Assembly (NCBI RefSeq): GCF_900091625.1
Contig: NZ_FMIC01000002.1
Location: 2,418,001-2,482,000, forward strand
DNA from: Micromonospora peucetia
GTDB lineage: Bacteria; Actinomycetota; Actinomycetes; Mycobacteriales; Micromonosporaceae
Direction of reading: 5' to 3'
Length of the DNA stretch: 64,000 nt
Shown: piece by piece, positions 16,683 through 24,343 of the stretch
Numbering within the stretch: the stretch's first letter is position 1
Layout of the letters: every line of letters starts with the position of its first letter
Notes under the pieces: model-generated
What the model was told of the DNA's origin: nothing
Database searches by the model: none
Seen by the model: only the letters and a program-made list of their open reading frames with translations
Program-made: the position numbers and the translations under genes

Positions 16683-17348
16683 GTGCTGAGTGAACCCGTG
16701 CTGACCGCCCGTCGCGAGAACGGTCGGGACGTCCCGCTGTTGGTCTGGCGCGCCGACCGCCCGCTGCGCGCGGTCAGTTCCGCGCCGCTGGGCGGCGGGA
16801 TCGGCGTCCGGCACTGGGTCGTCAACGCGACCGTGCCCATGTCGTACGACCGGGACGATCCCGCCGACCACCTGGCCGAACTGGCCGACCGGCTCGACCT
16901 CGACGGGCCCGGGGTGGGCCTGCTGACCGGGGTGGACGTCGCCGAGCTGGTCGCCCGGACGGACACCGGCGTGCGGGTCTGGGCGACGGTCGGCCTGGGC
17001 ACCCCGGTCCGGGCGGCGGAGCCCGCCCCGGCGGCGCTGGCCCAGCGGGTCGGCACCGTCAACATCGTGGTGTACGTCCCGGCCCGGCTCGGCGACGCCG
17101 CCCTGGTCAACGCGGTGGCCACGGCCACCGAGGCGAAGGTGCAGGCGATCGCGGAACTGGGCGTGCCGGGCACCGGCACCCCGACCGACGCGGTCACCGT
17201 CCTCTGCCCGGTCGACGGCCCGGAGTCGGCGTACGGCGGACCGCGCTCCACCTGGGGCGCCCCGCTGGCCCGGGCCGTGCACGCCGCGGTGACGGCCGGC
17301 GGCGGCGTGGGCACCGTGGTCCCGTGGTCGGACCGACCGGCAAGCTGA
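16683..17348 (+). CDS. cbiZ: adenosylcobinamide amidohydrolase CbiZ
   Basis: A 221-residue protein spanning the usual length of the CbiZ family, which cleaves the aminopropanol tail from adenosylcobinamide or pseudo-B12 to give adenosylcobyric acid for corrinoid salvage. Conserved stretches I recognise are LRAVSSAPLGGGIG near 30-43, GVGLLTGVDV near 77, and a Gly/Thr-rich C-terminal half with GTPTDAVTVLCP. The GTG at 16683 is chosen because the next upstream in-frame codons lie inside the likely promoter. No other cobalamin gene is near, so it acts as a stand-alone salvage enzyme or serves another amide; the family call is from memory. Confidence 0.75.
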   Translation: MLSEPVLTARRENGRDVPLLVWRADRPLRAVSSAPLGGGIGVRHWVVNATVPMSYDRDDPADHLAELADRLDLDGPGVGLLTGVDVAELVARTDTGVRVWATVGLGTPVRAAEPAPAALAQRVGTVNIVVYVPARLGDAALVNAVATATEAKVQAIAELGVPGTGTPTDAVTVLCPVDGPESAYGGPRSTWGAPLARAVHAAVTAGGGVGTVVPWSDRPAS

Positions 17349-17390
17349 TACTTCACCCGATCGGCTCTCGTTTCGGCGTTGCACACCCGA

Positions 17391-17396
17391 TAGGGT
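17391..17396 (+). promoter_or_regulatory. putative -10 hexamer for capA
   Basis: TAGGGT lies 8 bases before the ATG at 17405. A 15-base imperfect direct repeat starting CACCCGAT occurs at about 17355 and 17385 and could be a regulator site. Confidence 0.4.
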
Positions 17397-17404
17397 CGCG
17401 CTCG

Positions 17405-18559
17405 ATGTACGCTGCCGCCTCCCCTCCGCGTCGCCGCGCCGCAGTCGCCCTCGGCGCGCTGCTCGCCGTCCTGCTCACCGCCGGCTGCGGGGGTCCCGAT
17501 TCCGGGGCCGACGCCGTCTGGGAGACCGGCGCGGGTGGTGGTGACACCGGCACCCCGGTCCGCTCGGGCGAGCCCACGAAGCCCGCCGAGCAGGCGATCT
17601 CGCTCTCGGCGACCGGCGACATCATCATCGGCAACGCGCCGAATCGGCTGCCCCCCAACGGCGGGAAGGGCTTCTTCGACTCGGTCGAGAAGGCGCTCGC
17701 CGCCGACCTGGTGATGGGCAACCTGGAGGAGCCACTCACCGTCGACACCGGCACCGGCAAGTGTGGCCCGAACTCGACCCGCTGCTTCCAGTTCCGGGCC
17801 CCGCCCGAGTACGCCGCGCACCTGCGCGACGCCGGCTTCGACCTGCTCAACCAGGCCAACAATCACGGCTACGACTTCGGCCCGAAGGGCTACGAGAACA
17901 CCCAGAAGGCGCTGGAGAAGTACGACCTCGCGCACACCGGGGCGCCCGACCAGATCACCGTGGTCGACGTCAAGGGGGTCAAGGTCGCGGTCGCCGGCTT
18001 CTCGTCGTACGTCTGGTCCAACAGCCTCACCAACATCGCTGCGGCGAAGAAGGTGATCACCAAGGCGGCCGGCATGGCCGACGTGGTCGTGGTGCAGGTG
18101 CACATGGGCGGCGAGGGCTCCGAGAAGACGCGGGTGCGGCCGGGCACCGAGATGTTCCTCGGCGAGAACCGGGGCGACCCGGTCAAGTTCTCCAAGGCGA
18201 TGATCGACGCCGGGGCGGATCTGATCGTCGGGCACGGCCCGCACGTGCTGCGCGGCATGGAGTTCTACAAGGGCCGGCTGATCGCGTACAGCCTGGGCAA
18301 CTTCGCCGGCGGGGGCAACTCGCTGAGCAACGCCGGCCGGCTCGGCTGGGGCGGGGTGCTCAAGGTGTCGCTGAAGCCGGACGGCAGCTGGGCCGGCGGC
18401 TCGTTCGCCTCGACGTACATGAACTCCATCGGCAAGCCGACCATGGACCGCGACGACCGTGGGCTCGGCCTGTTGAAGCAGTTGACCAAGAGTGACTTCC
18501 CGGAGACCGGCGCCGGGTTCGACGACTCCGGCGCGATCAGCGCGCCGCAGGGCGGCTGA
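17405..18559 (+). CDS. CapA-family lipoprotein (poly-gamma-glutamate synthesis-type metallophosphatase)
   Basis: A 384-residue lipoprotein: Arg-rich n-region, hydrophobic core and lipobox LTAGC with the lipidated Cys near residue 28. The mature part is the CapA domain, a calcineurin-like metallophosphatase fold: SATGDIIIGN (near 70), GNLEEPLT, NQANNHGYDFG, VHMGGEG and GHGPHVLRG, supplying the usual Asp, Asn and His ligands. CapA proteins serve poly-gamma-glutamate capsule assembly, but many actinobacterial homologues stand alone as surface phosphatases of unknown role, as here. The ATG at 17405 is chosen over upstream starts because a -10-like TAGGGT is 8 bases before it. Confidence 0.85.
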   Translation: MYAAASPPRRRAAVALGALLAVLLTAGCGGPDSGADAVWETGAGGGDTGTPVRSGEPTKPAEQAISLSATGDIIIGNAPNRLPPNGGKGFFDSVEKALAADLVMGNLEEPLTVDTGTGKCGPNSTRCFQFRAPPEYAAHLRDAGFDLLNQANNHGYDFGPKGYENTQKALEKYDLAHTGAPDQITVVDVKGVKVAVAGFSSYVWSNSLTNIAAAKKVITKAAGMADVVVVQVHMGGEGSEKTRVRPGTEMFLGENRGDPVKFSKAMIDAGADLIVGHGPHVLRGMEFYKGRLIAYSLGNFAGGGNSLSNAGRLGWGGVLKVSLKPDGSWAGGSFASTYMNSIGKPTMDRDDRGLGLLKQLTKSDFPETGAGFDDSGAISAPQGG

Positions 18560-18580
18560 CCGGGCCGTACGACGCGTGGC

Positions 18581-18601
18581 CCCGGCCGACCGTCGGCCGG
18601 G
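18581..18601 (+). terminator. GC-rich hairpin after capA
   Basis: CCCGGCCGAC and GTCGGCCGGG are perfect complements one base apart; in practice about 8 pairs with a small loop. It lies 22 bases after the capA stop and abuts the nth promoter. Confidence 0.5.
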
Positions 18602-18606
18602 CGACG

Positions 18607-18612
18607 TAGGCT
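18607..18612 (+). promoter_or_regulatory. putative -10 hexamer for leaderless nth
   Basis: TAGGCT is placed 7 bases before the GTG at 18620; there is no Shine-Dalgarno sequence. Confidence 0.45.
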
Positions 18613-18619
18613 GGCCGGC

Positions 18620-19408
18620 GTGACCACGAGCTCTTCCGGCTTCACCGAGACCGATCTCGGGCGCACCCGTCGCGCCCGCCGGATCGGCCGGGCGCTGACC
18701 GACACCCACCCCGACGCGCACTGTGAACTGGACCACTCCAACCCCCTGGAGCTGGCCGTCGCGACGATCCTCTCCGCGCAGTGCACGGACAAGAAGGTCA
18801 ACGAGGTCACCCCGAAGCTCTTCGCCCGCTACCCGAGGGCCGCCGACTACGCGGGGGCGGACCGGGCGGAGCTGGAGGAGTTGATCCGGCCCACCGGCTT
18901 CTACCGCAACAAGACCGACTCGCTGATCAAGCTCGGCCAGGCCCTCGTGGAGCGGTACGACGGCCGGATCCCGGGCAAGCTCGCCGACCTGGTGACGCTG
19001 CCCGGCATCGGCCGCAAGACCGCCAACGTCATCCTCGGCAACGCCTTCGACGTCCCCGGGATCACGGTCGACACCCACTTCCAGCGGCTGGTCCAGCGCT
19101 GGCGGCTGACCGCCGAGACCGACCCGGTCAAGATCGAGCACGCGATCGGGGCGCTCTTCCCCCGGCGCGACTGGACCATGCTGTCGCACCGGATCATCTT
19201 CCACGGCCGGCGGGTCTGCCACGCCCGCAAGCCGGCCTGCGGCGCGTGCACGCTGGTGAAACTCTGCCCCTCGTACGGCACCGGCCCGACCGACCCGGCG
19301 GCGGCCGCGAAGCTGCTCAAGGGCCCCCGGGCCCGGGACCTGGCGGTGGCGGCCGGGGTCGACCCGGAACTGGTGCCGGTCCAGGCCGTCGTGGCGGAGG
19401 CACCGTGA
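18620..19408 (+). CDS. nth: endonuclease III (DNA glycosylase/AP lyase)
   Basis: A 262-residue base-excision repair enzyme that removes oxidised pyrimidines and nicks the abasic site. The helix-hairpin-helix [11 protein letters not shown] (about 127-137) carries the catalytic Lys, and VDTHFQRL (about 150) the catalytic Asp. The iron-sulfur loop has C-x6-C-x2-C-x5-C spacing ([18 protein letters not shown], about 199-216). The C-terminal roughly 40 residues extend beyond the E. coli enzyme, as in other actinobacteria. It follows capA and precedes the tlpA/nudix/marP genes, as in mycobacteria. Confidence 0.95.
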   Translation: MTTSSSGFTETDLGRTRRARRIGRALTDTHPDAHCELDHSNPLELAVATILSAQCTDKKVNEVTPKLFARYPRAADYAGADRAELEELIRPTGFYRNKTDSLIKLGQALVERYDGRIPGKLADLVTLPGIGRKTANVILGNAFDVPGITVDTHFQRLVQRWRLTAETDPVKIEHAIGALFPRRDWTMLSHRIIFHGRRVCHARKPACGACTLVKLCPSYGTGPTDPAAAAKLLKGPRARDLAVAAGVDPELVPVQAVVAEAP

Positions 19409-19455
19409 GCACGAGGAGCGAGCCGGTGTTGCGAGCCCCACAGTCGCGAACCACG
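19408..19455 (-). repeat. dispersed GC-rich repeat unit (reverse orientation copy)
   Basis: Read on the minus strand this segment contains GCGACTGTGGGGCTCGCAA followed by GGCTCGCTCCTCG. It closely resembles the units at 38342-38488, apart from a short insertion. It occupies most of the gap between nth and the TlpA gene. Confidence 0.55.
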
Positions 19456-19463
19456 GTGAACCG

Positions 19464-20087
19464 ATGAACCGCCGACTTGCCGCCCTGCTGGTGCCCGTGC
19501 TGCTGGCCGTCGCGGGGTGTACCGCCGGCACCGAGGAGAAGGACCCGGGCCCGTCCGACCGGCAGCAGGCCGCCGCCAACCGGCCGTCGCCCTTCCAGGA
19601 CTGCTCCGCCCTCGGTACGCCACCCGCGTCCGCCGCACCGGCCCCCCCGTCCGGGGCCGGGGGGCAGGCGTTACCCGAGCTGACCCTGAACTGCTTCACC
19701 GGCGGTGCCCCGGTCGCCCTGCGGGACGTGCGCGGCCCTGCGGTGATCAACGTCTGGGCCTCCTGGTGCCCGCCCTGCCGCAAGGAACTGCCCGCCTTCC
19801 AGCGGCTCAGCGAGCGGGCCGCCGGCCGGCTGCACGTCATCGGGGTCAACAACCAGGACAGCCGCGAGGCCGCGAAGGGGGCCGGTGAGGACTTCGGCCT
19901 CCGCTTCCCCGTCCTGTTCGACCAGGGCGAGTCGTTCAAACGGGCGCTCAGAGCCAAGGGCATCCCCGTGACCGTCTTCGTCGACGGGCAGGGCCGCGTC
20001 CGGCACGTCGACTCCTCCGGCGCCCTGGACGACGCCCGCCTGGCGGAGCTCGTCCGCCAGCACCTCGGCCTGACGGTGCCAACGTGA
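19464..20087 (+). CDS. TlpA/ResA-like thioredoxin lipoprotein
   Basis: A 207-residue lipoprotein with lipobox LAVAGC (Cys about 19) and a low-complexity linker. The thioredoxin fold begins about residue 72 and has the redox motif WCPPC near 99-103 in WASWCPPCRKELPAF, then a cis-Pro region GIPVTVFVDGQGRV. It would reduce or oxidise disulfides on the outer membrane face, for example in cytochrome c maturation or protein folding. The position downstream of nth matches Rv3673c of mycobacteria. The ATG at 19464 gives a complete signal; the gap from nth is taken up by a dispersed repeat. Confidence 0.88.
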   Translation: MNRRLAALLVPVLLAVAGCTAGTEEKDPGPSDRQQAAANRPSPFQDCSALGTPPASAAPAPPSGAGGQALPELTLNCFTGGAPVALRDVRGPAVINVWASWCPPCRKELPAFQRLSERAAGRLHVIGVNNQDSREAAKGAGEDFGLRFPVLFDQGESFKRALRAKGIPVTVFVDGQGRVRHVDSSGALDDARLAELVRQHLGLTVPT

Positions 20088-20124
20088 GCCGCAGACGGGC
20101 GCGGCGGGGCGCGGGGGTGCCGGC

Positions 20125-20817
20125 GTGAGCCGCCGGCCGCCGGGCTGGCTCGACCCGCTGGTGACCCGGCTCGGCAGCGCGCGCAGCGAGGACTTCACCC
20201 GGCTGGTCACCCCCGAGAGCGGAGGGCGGGAGAGCGCGGTGCTGGTGCTGCTCGGCGAGCAGCCCGACACGGGCCCGGACGTGCTGATCCTCCAGCGGGC
20301 GGCCACCCTGCGCAACCACGCCGGCCAGCCCGCCTTCCCCGGCGGCGCGGCCGACCCCGAGGACGCCGACGTCCGGGCGACCGCGCTGCGCGAGGCGAAC
20401 GAGGAGGTCGGCCTCGACCCGGCCAGCGTCACCGTCATGGCGGAGCTGCCGAAGCTCTGGATCCCGGTCAGCGACTTCGTGGTCACCCCCGTGCTCGCCT
20501 GGTGGCACGACCCGCACCCGGTGCATCCCCGGGAGCCGGCCGAGGTGGCACACGTGGCCCGGCTGCCCGTCACCGAGCTGATCGACCCGGCGAACCGGAT
20601 GCGGGTCCGCCACCCGAGTGGTTGGATCGGTCCGGCCTTCTCGGCGCGCGGGATGCTGGTCTGGGGGTTCACCGCCGGGGTGCTGTCCGCCCTGCTGGAG
20701 ATGGGCGGTTGGGCCCGGCCGTGGCCGCGCGACCGGGTCGTGGAGCTGCCGCCGACCGGGGCCGCCCCGGCACCCTCGGCCGGCACCGACGCGGTCGACG
20801 AGACCCCGGTGCGCTGA
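20125..20817 (+). CDS. NUDIX hydrolase, CoA pyrophosphatase type
   Basis: A 230-residue protein. The NUDIX helix is GGAADPEDADVRATALREAN followed by EEVGL (about 73-97); the preceding RNHAGQPAFPGG is the extra motif typical of CoA-specific NUDIX proteins that split CoA into phosphopantetheine and 3',5'-ADP. The metal-binding Glu residues of REANEEVGL are intact. GTG start at 20125, 37 bases after the TlpA stop, so probably co-transcribed. The counterpart in mycobacteria is Rv3672c, in the same place. The C-terminal 40 residues are variable and low complexity. Confidence 0.88.
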   Translation: MSRRPPGWLDPLVTRLGSARSEDFTRLVTPESGGRESAVLVLLGEQPDTGPDVLILQRAATLRNHAGQPAFPGGAADPEDADVRATALREANEEVGLDPASVTVMAELPKLWIPVSDFVVTPVLAWWHDPHPVHPREPAEVAHVARLPVTELIDPANRMRVRHPSGWIGPAFSARGMLVWGFTAGVLSALLEMGGWARPWPRDRVVELPPTGAAPAPSAGTDAVDETPVR

Positions 20818-20868
20818 CCGGACGGTCACCTTCCGCAACCGATGGTCATCTCGCGGGCGCGGTGCCCG

Positions 20869-20874
20869 TACGCT
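20869..20874 (+). promoter_or_regulatory. putative -10 hexamer for leaderless marP-like gene
   Basis: TACGCT lies 6 bases before the GTG at 20881; there is no Shine-Dalgarno sequence. Confidence 0.45.
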
Positions 20875-20880
20875 TGACGG

Positions 20881-22059
20881 GTGTCCGCCGTGGATCTCGT
20901 ACTGCTGCTGCTCATGCTCGTGTTCGCGATCAGCGGATACCGCCAGGGGTTCGTCATCGGGGTGCTGTCGTTCTCCGGGTTCTTCCTGGGCGCGCTGGTG
21001 GGACTCCAGGTGGGGCCGCTGCTGGCCCAGCAGTTCGTCGCCAGCGGCACCCGGGTGCTGATCTCCCTGGTGGCGATCTTCGGGCTGGCGGTGGTCGGTC
21101 AGGCGCTCGCCGGCTGGATCGGTTCCCACCTGCGCAAGACGATCACCAACGACGTCGTCAAGCGGGTCGACGACATCGGCGGGGCGTTCGTCTCGCTCTT
21201 CGCCGTGCTGCTGGTCGCCTGGCTCGTCGCGGTGCCGCTCGGCTCGTCGTCGCTGCCCTGGCTGGCATCCTCGGTACGCAACAGCGCGCTGCTCACCGTG
21301 GTCGACCGGGTCCTGCCCGACCAGGCGCAGCAGCTCTCCACGGCGCTGCGGGACACCGTCGACACCAACGGCTTCCCCGATGTCTTCGGCGACCTGGCAC
21401 CCACCCGGGCCCGGCAGGTGTCCCCGCCCGACCCGGCGCTCGCCGGCTCACAGGTGGTGGTCAACAGCCAGCGTTCGGTGGTCAAGGTGCTCGGCTCCGC
21501 CCCGAGTTGTTCGCGCCGGATCGAGGGCTCCGGCTTCGTCTACGCCGACGACCGGGTGATGACCAACGCCCACGTCGTCGCCGGCACCCGATCCACCGTC
21601 ATCGAGCTCAACGGCGACCGGTACGACAGCAAGGTGGTCGTCTACGACCCCGACCGGGACCTGGCCGTGCTGCACGTCCCCGGGCTGCCCGGTCCGTCGA
21701 TGCGTTTCGCCGCCGGCAACGCGGGCAGCGGCGCGGACGCGATCGTGCTGGGCTTTCCGCTCGACGGGCCGTACAACGCCCAGTCGGCGCGGATCCGGGA
21801 CGTCGACCGGATCACCGGGCCGGACATCTACTCCGCCGGCAACGTGACCCGGGAGGTCTACACGATCCGCGCGCTCGTGCAGAGCGGCAACTCCGGCGGC
21901 CCGCTGGTCTCCTCGAACGGACTGGTGCTCGGTGTGATCTTCGCGGCGGCGGCCGACGACCCGAACACCGGTTTCGCGGTGACCGCGGCCGAGGCCCGTC
22001 CGGTGGCCCTGGCCGGAGCCGAGCGCACCCGCGCCGTCGGCACCGGCGAGTGCACCTGA
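20881..22059 (+). CDS. MarP-like membrane serine protease (CvpA domain plus trypsin-like domain)
   Basis: A 392-residue protein. The N-terminal 160 residues form four membrane helices of the CvpA type. The outer chymotrypsin-fold protease has the His in MTNAHVVAG (about 230), the Asp in DRDLAVLHV (about 260) and the Ser in QSGNSGGPL (about 338). Two cysteines, in APSCSR (about 209) and the fourth-last residue region GECT, are placed like the redox-sensitive disulfide of mycobacterial MarP (Rv3671c), needed for acid and oxidative-stress resistance. Order and position after nth/tlpA/nudix agree with that orthology. Start GTG 20881. Confidence 0.9.
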   Translation: MSAVDLVLLLLMLVFAISGYRQGFVIGVLSFSGFFLGALVGLQVGPLLAQQFVASGTRVLISLVAIFGLAVVGQALAGWIGSHLRKTITNDVVKRVDDIGGAFVSLFAVLLVAWLVAVPLGSSSLPWLASSVRNSALLTVVDRVLPDQAQQLSTALRDTVDTNGFPDVFGDLAPTRARQVSPPDPALAGSQVVVNSQRSVVKVLGSAPSCSRRIEGSGFVYADDRVMTNAHVVAGTRSTVIELNGDRYDSKVVVYDPDRDLAVLHVPGLPGPSMRFAAGNAGSGADAIVLGFPLDGPYNAQSARIRDVDRITGPDIYSAGNVTREVYTIRALVQSGNSGGPLVSSNGLVLGVIFAAAADDPNTGFAVTAAEARPVALAGAERTRAVGTGECT

Positions 22060-22087
22060 CCGGTCAGCGCGTCACGTCTGCCGCCGG

Positions 22088-22858
22088 TCAGCTCCCGACG
22101 CCTGCCGCCGGCCCGTGACCCTCGGGTGCCGGCCGGCCGGCCGGGACGGCCCGCCAGACGGTGAGGGCGGCGGCGGTCGCGGCCACCACGGCCGCGCCGA
22201 GCAGCCAGCCGGCCAGCACGTCGCTGGTCCAGTGCACGCCGAGGGCCACCCGGCTGAACCCGGTCACCAGGGCGAGCAGCAGGGCGGCCGACCAGAGCAC
22301 CCGGCGCGCGACCGGGCGGGCGTACGGGAGGAAGACCACCAGCAGCACCCCGGCGGCGAGGGCGGCGTTGAGCGCGTGCCCGGACGGGAAGGCCAGGCCG
22401 GGCGCCTCGGCCACCGGGTCGGGCAGGTCCGGCCGGGGCCGACCGAAGAGCAGCTTGAGCAGCGGGCTGAGCAGGCCACCGACCGTTATGGTGACGGCCA
22501 CCCAGACCGCCAGCTGCCGGGCACCCCGACGGACCAGCCAGAGGACCAGGAGCAGGGCCCCGACGCGTAGCGGCATCGGGGCGAACACGTCGGTCCAGAG
22601 GGTCAGCAGGCGTACCCACGCCGGGTGGTCGGCGGCGTGGCCGGCCAGCGCGTCGGTGACCGCCGTGTCCAGCCGGCGCAGCGGGGACCAGTCTCCCAGG
22701 ACCAGTACCGCCAGCAGCGTGAACGGCACCGCCACCAGGAACGCGGCCCCCGCGGCGAGGGTCAGCCGGAGGCCCCGGGCGTCGTCCGGGTGCAGGCGGC
22801 GGCCCCGCCACGTGGATCGTGGCGGGGCGGCGAGGGTACGTGGGCCGGACCGGCTCAT
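22088..22858 (-). CDS. PAP2-family membrane phosphatase
   Basis: A 256-residue polytopic protein with the three-part acid phosphatase signature: KLLFGRPRPD (about 137), FPSGHALN (about 157) and SRVALGVHWTSDVLAG (about 204), which place the catalytic His pair on the outer face between membrane helices. Such enzymes dephosphorylate undecaprenyl pyrophosphate, phosphatidic acid or phosphatidylglycerol phosphate; the substrate is not decided by sequence. Its stop faces that of the marP-like gene 28 bases away. A gap of only 30 bases upstream to the mycosin stop suggests possible read-through from the secretion locus. Confidence 0.88.
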   Translation of the reverse strand: MSRSGPRTLAAPPRSTWRGRRLHPDDARGLRLTLAAGAAFLVAVPFTLLAVLVLGDWSPLRRLDTAVTDALAGHAADHPAWVRLLTLWTDVFAPMPLRVGALLLVLWLVRRGARQLAVWVAVTITVGGLLSPLLKLLFGRPRPDLPDPVAEAPGLAFPSGHALNAALAAGVLLVVFLPYARPVARRVLWSAALLLALVTGFSRVALGVHWTSDVLAGWLLGAAVVAATAAALTVWRAVPAGRPAPEGHGPAAGVGS

Positions 22859-22888
22859 GACACTCGTCCTACCCGGAACGCGGCCCGG

Positions 22889-24256
22889 TCAGACCCGGTC
22901 CGGGCCATCCACCGGCGAGGCCAGCGGGGTCCACCGGCGGAACCGGCGCACCATCAGCGCCGCCCCGGCCAGCACGGCGACGAAGAACGCTGCCCCGGTC
23001 CACAACTGCTCCGGCGTGCTCTCCTCGTGCCCGCCCGCCGGCTGCGCCGCCCACCGGGACTGCTGGCGCGGGGCGGTGAAGCCGAGCGGGTCACCGCCGA
23101 CCCTCGCGACGTCGGGCTGAGTCGACCCCGGTGCCGGGCCGAACCCGACCACGCCCGGCGAGGACTGGTCGTCCAGCGGGTTGCGGCCCACCGAACTCAC
23201 CTCGGCGTCCAGCGCGGCGACCGGGTCGACCATGCCGTACCCGAAGCGGTCGTCCCGGCCGGTCGGGCCGATGTCGCGGGCGGTGCTGAGCAGCCGGTTG
23301 ACCACGTCGCCGGCGGACATCTCCGGGTAGCGGGCCCGCACCAGCGCGGCGGTGGCGGCGACCAGCGGTGCCGCGAAGCTGGTGCCCTGCACCCGCCAGT
23401 AGCCGCCCGGCCGGGCCCCGACCAGGCCGGTGGCGGGGGCGGTGAGCACGGTGGCCCGCCCGGTGATCGAACCGGACCAGAGGTTGTCGCTGTCGCGCTC
23501 CGACCCGGCGACCGCGATGACGCCCGGCTCACGCGCCGGGTACCAGACCTTCGAGTCGGACGAGGCGCCCAGGTTGCCGGTGCAGGCCACCACGACGACG
23601 TCCCGGACGAAGGCGTAGTCGAGCGCCGCCGCCAGGGCGGGGCTGTCGCCGCTGCCGCCGAGAGACAGGTTGATCACGCGGGCGCCGTTGTCGACGGCCC
23701 AGCGCACGCCCTTGGCGACGATCAGCGCGTCGTCGTAGCGGTTCTCGGCGTCGAGGACGCGGACCGGGAGGATCCGGGCGTCCGGCGCCAGGCCGACGGC
23801 CCCCCGCTTGTCGTCGCTGCGGCCGGCGATCAAACCGGCCACCGTGGTGCCGTGGCCGACCGGATCGGGATCGCCGGCCGAGCCCCGGGGTGCGACCAGG
23901 TCGAGGCCGGGCAACACCTGGCCGGCCAGGTCGGGATGGGCGGCGTCCACGCCTGAGTCGATCACCGCGACGGTGACTCCCCGCCCGGTCGAACTGCGCC
24001 ACGCGCTCTTCGCCCGCAACATGTCGAGCTGCCACTGCTCGTCGCGGACCTGGTCGGGGCGGTTCTTGCTGTCGGGGGCCGCGAGGACGACGGTGGCCGT
24101 CTGGTGGAGGACCGGTCGGGCGGCGGGCTGCCGAGGAGCGGCGTCGGCCGCCGTGACCGGACCCGCGACGGACACGACGACGGCCGCCATGCCGAGCAAC
24201 GTACGTCCGGCGATCCGCCGAACCGCTGGCGGACAGCTGTGCCGCACGGTCGTCAC
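22889..24256 (-). CDS. mycP: mycosin, type VII secretion subtilisin-like protease
   Basis: A 455-residue protein. Signal peptide up to about 39 (hydrophobic LLGMAAVVVSVAGPVTAA). Subtilase domain with the Asp in AVIDSGVDAAHPDL, the His in VGHGTTVAGLIAG and the Ser in VQGTSFAAP, then a proline-rich linker and one C-terminal membrane helix (FFVAVLAGAALMV) with an Arg-rich cytoplasmic end. This is the mycosin layout of type VII secretion systems, where the protease stabilises the membrane complex and cleaves substrates. I choose the GTG at 24256 because GAGG lies just upstream; longer starts lack a site. eccC lies directly upstream and eccD diverges beyond it, so it belongs to the same locus. Confidence 0.88.
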   Translation of the reverse strand: MTTVRHSCPPAVRRIAGRTLLGMAAVVVSVAGPVTAADAAPRQPAARPVLHQTATVVLAAPDSKNRPDQVRDEQWQLDMLRAKSAWRSSTGRGVTVAVIDSGVDAAHPDLAGQVLPGLDLVAPRGSAGDPDPVGHGTTVAGLIAGRSDDKRGAVGLAPDARILPVRVLDAENRYDDALIVAKGVRWAVDNGARVINLSLGGSGDSPALAAALDYAFVRDVVVVACTGNLGASSDSKVWYPAREPGVIAVAGSERDSDNLWSGSITGRATVLTAPATGLVGARPGGYWRVQGTSFAAPLVAATAALVRARYPEMSAGDVVNRLLSTARDIGPTGRDDRFGYGMVDPVAALDAEVSSVGRNPLDDQSSPGVVGFGPAPGSTQPDVARVGGDPLGFTAPRQQSRWAAQPAGGHEESTPEQLWTGAAFFVAVLAGAALMVRRFRRWTPLASPVDGPDRV

Positions 24257-24296
24257 ATCCCTCAGGCATTCATCGCGACGCAAACATGACGATCGG

Positions 24297-24302
24297 AGAT
24301 TA
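24297..24302 (-). promoter_or_regulatory. putative -10 box for mycP
   Basis: TAATCT on the minus strand, about 40 bases before the mycP GTG and inside the gap after eccC. It suggests that the mycosin gene has its own transcription start with a short leader. Confidence 0.4.
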
Positions 24303-24343
24303 CCGGTTCCTCGCGGCCTTGCGGGCCGTTCCGGGGACACCGG

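Noticed and set aside
16676..19963. A 1095-codon minus-strand open frame opposite cbiZ, capA and nth
   Set aside because: Antisense to three well-supported genes; composition is low complexity and no ribosome-binding site or domain is present.
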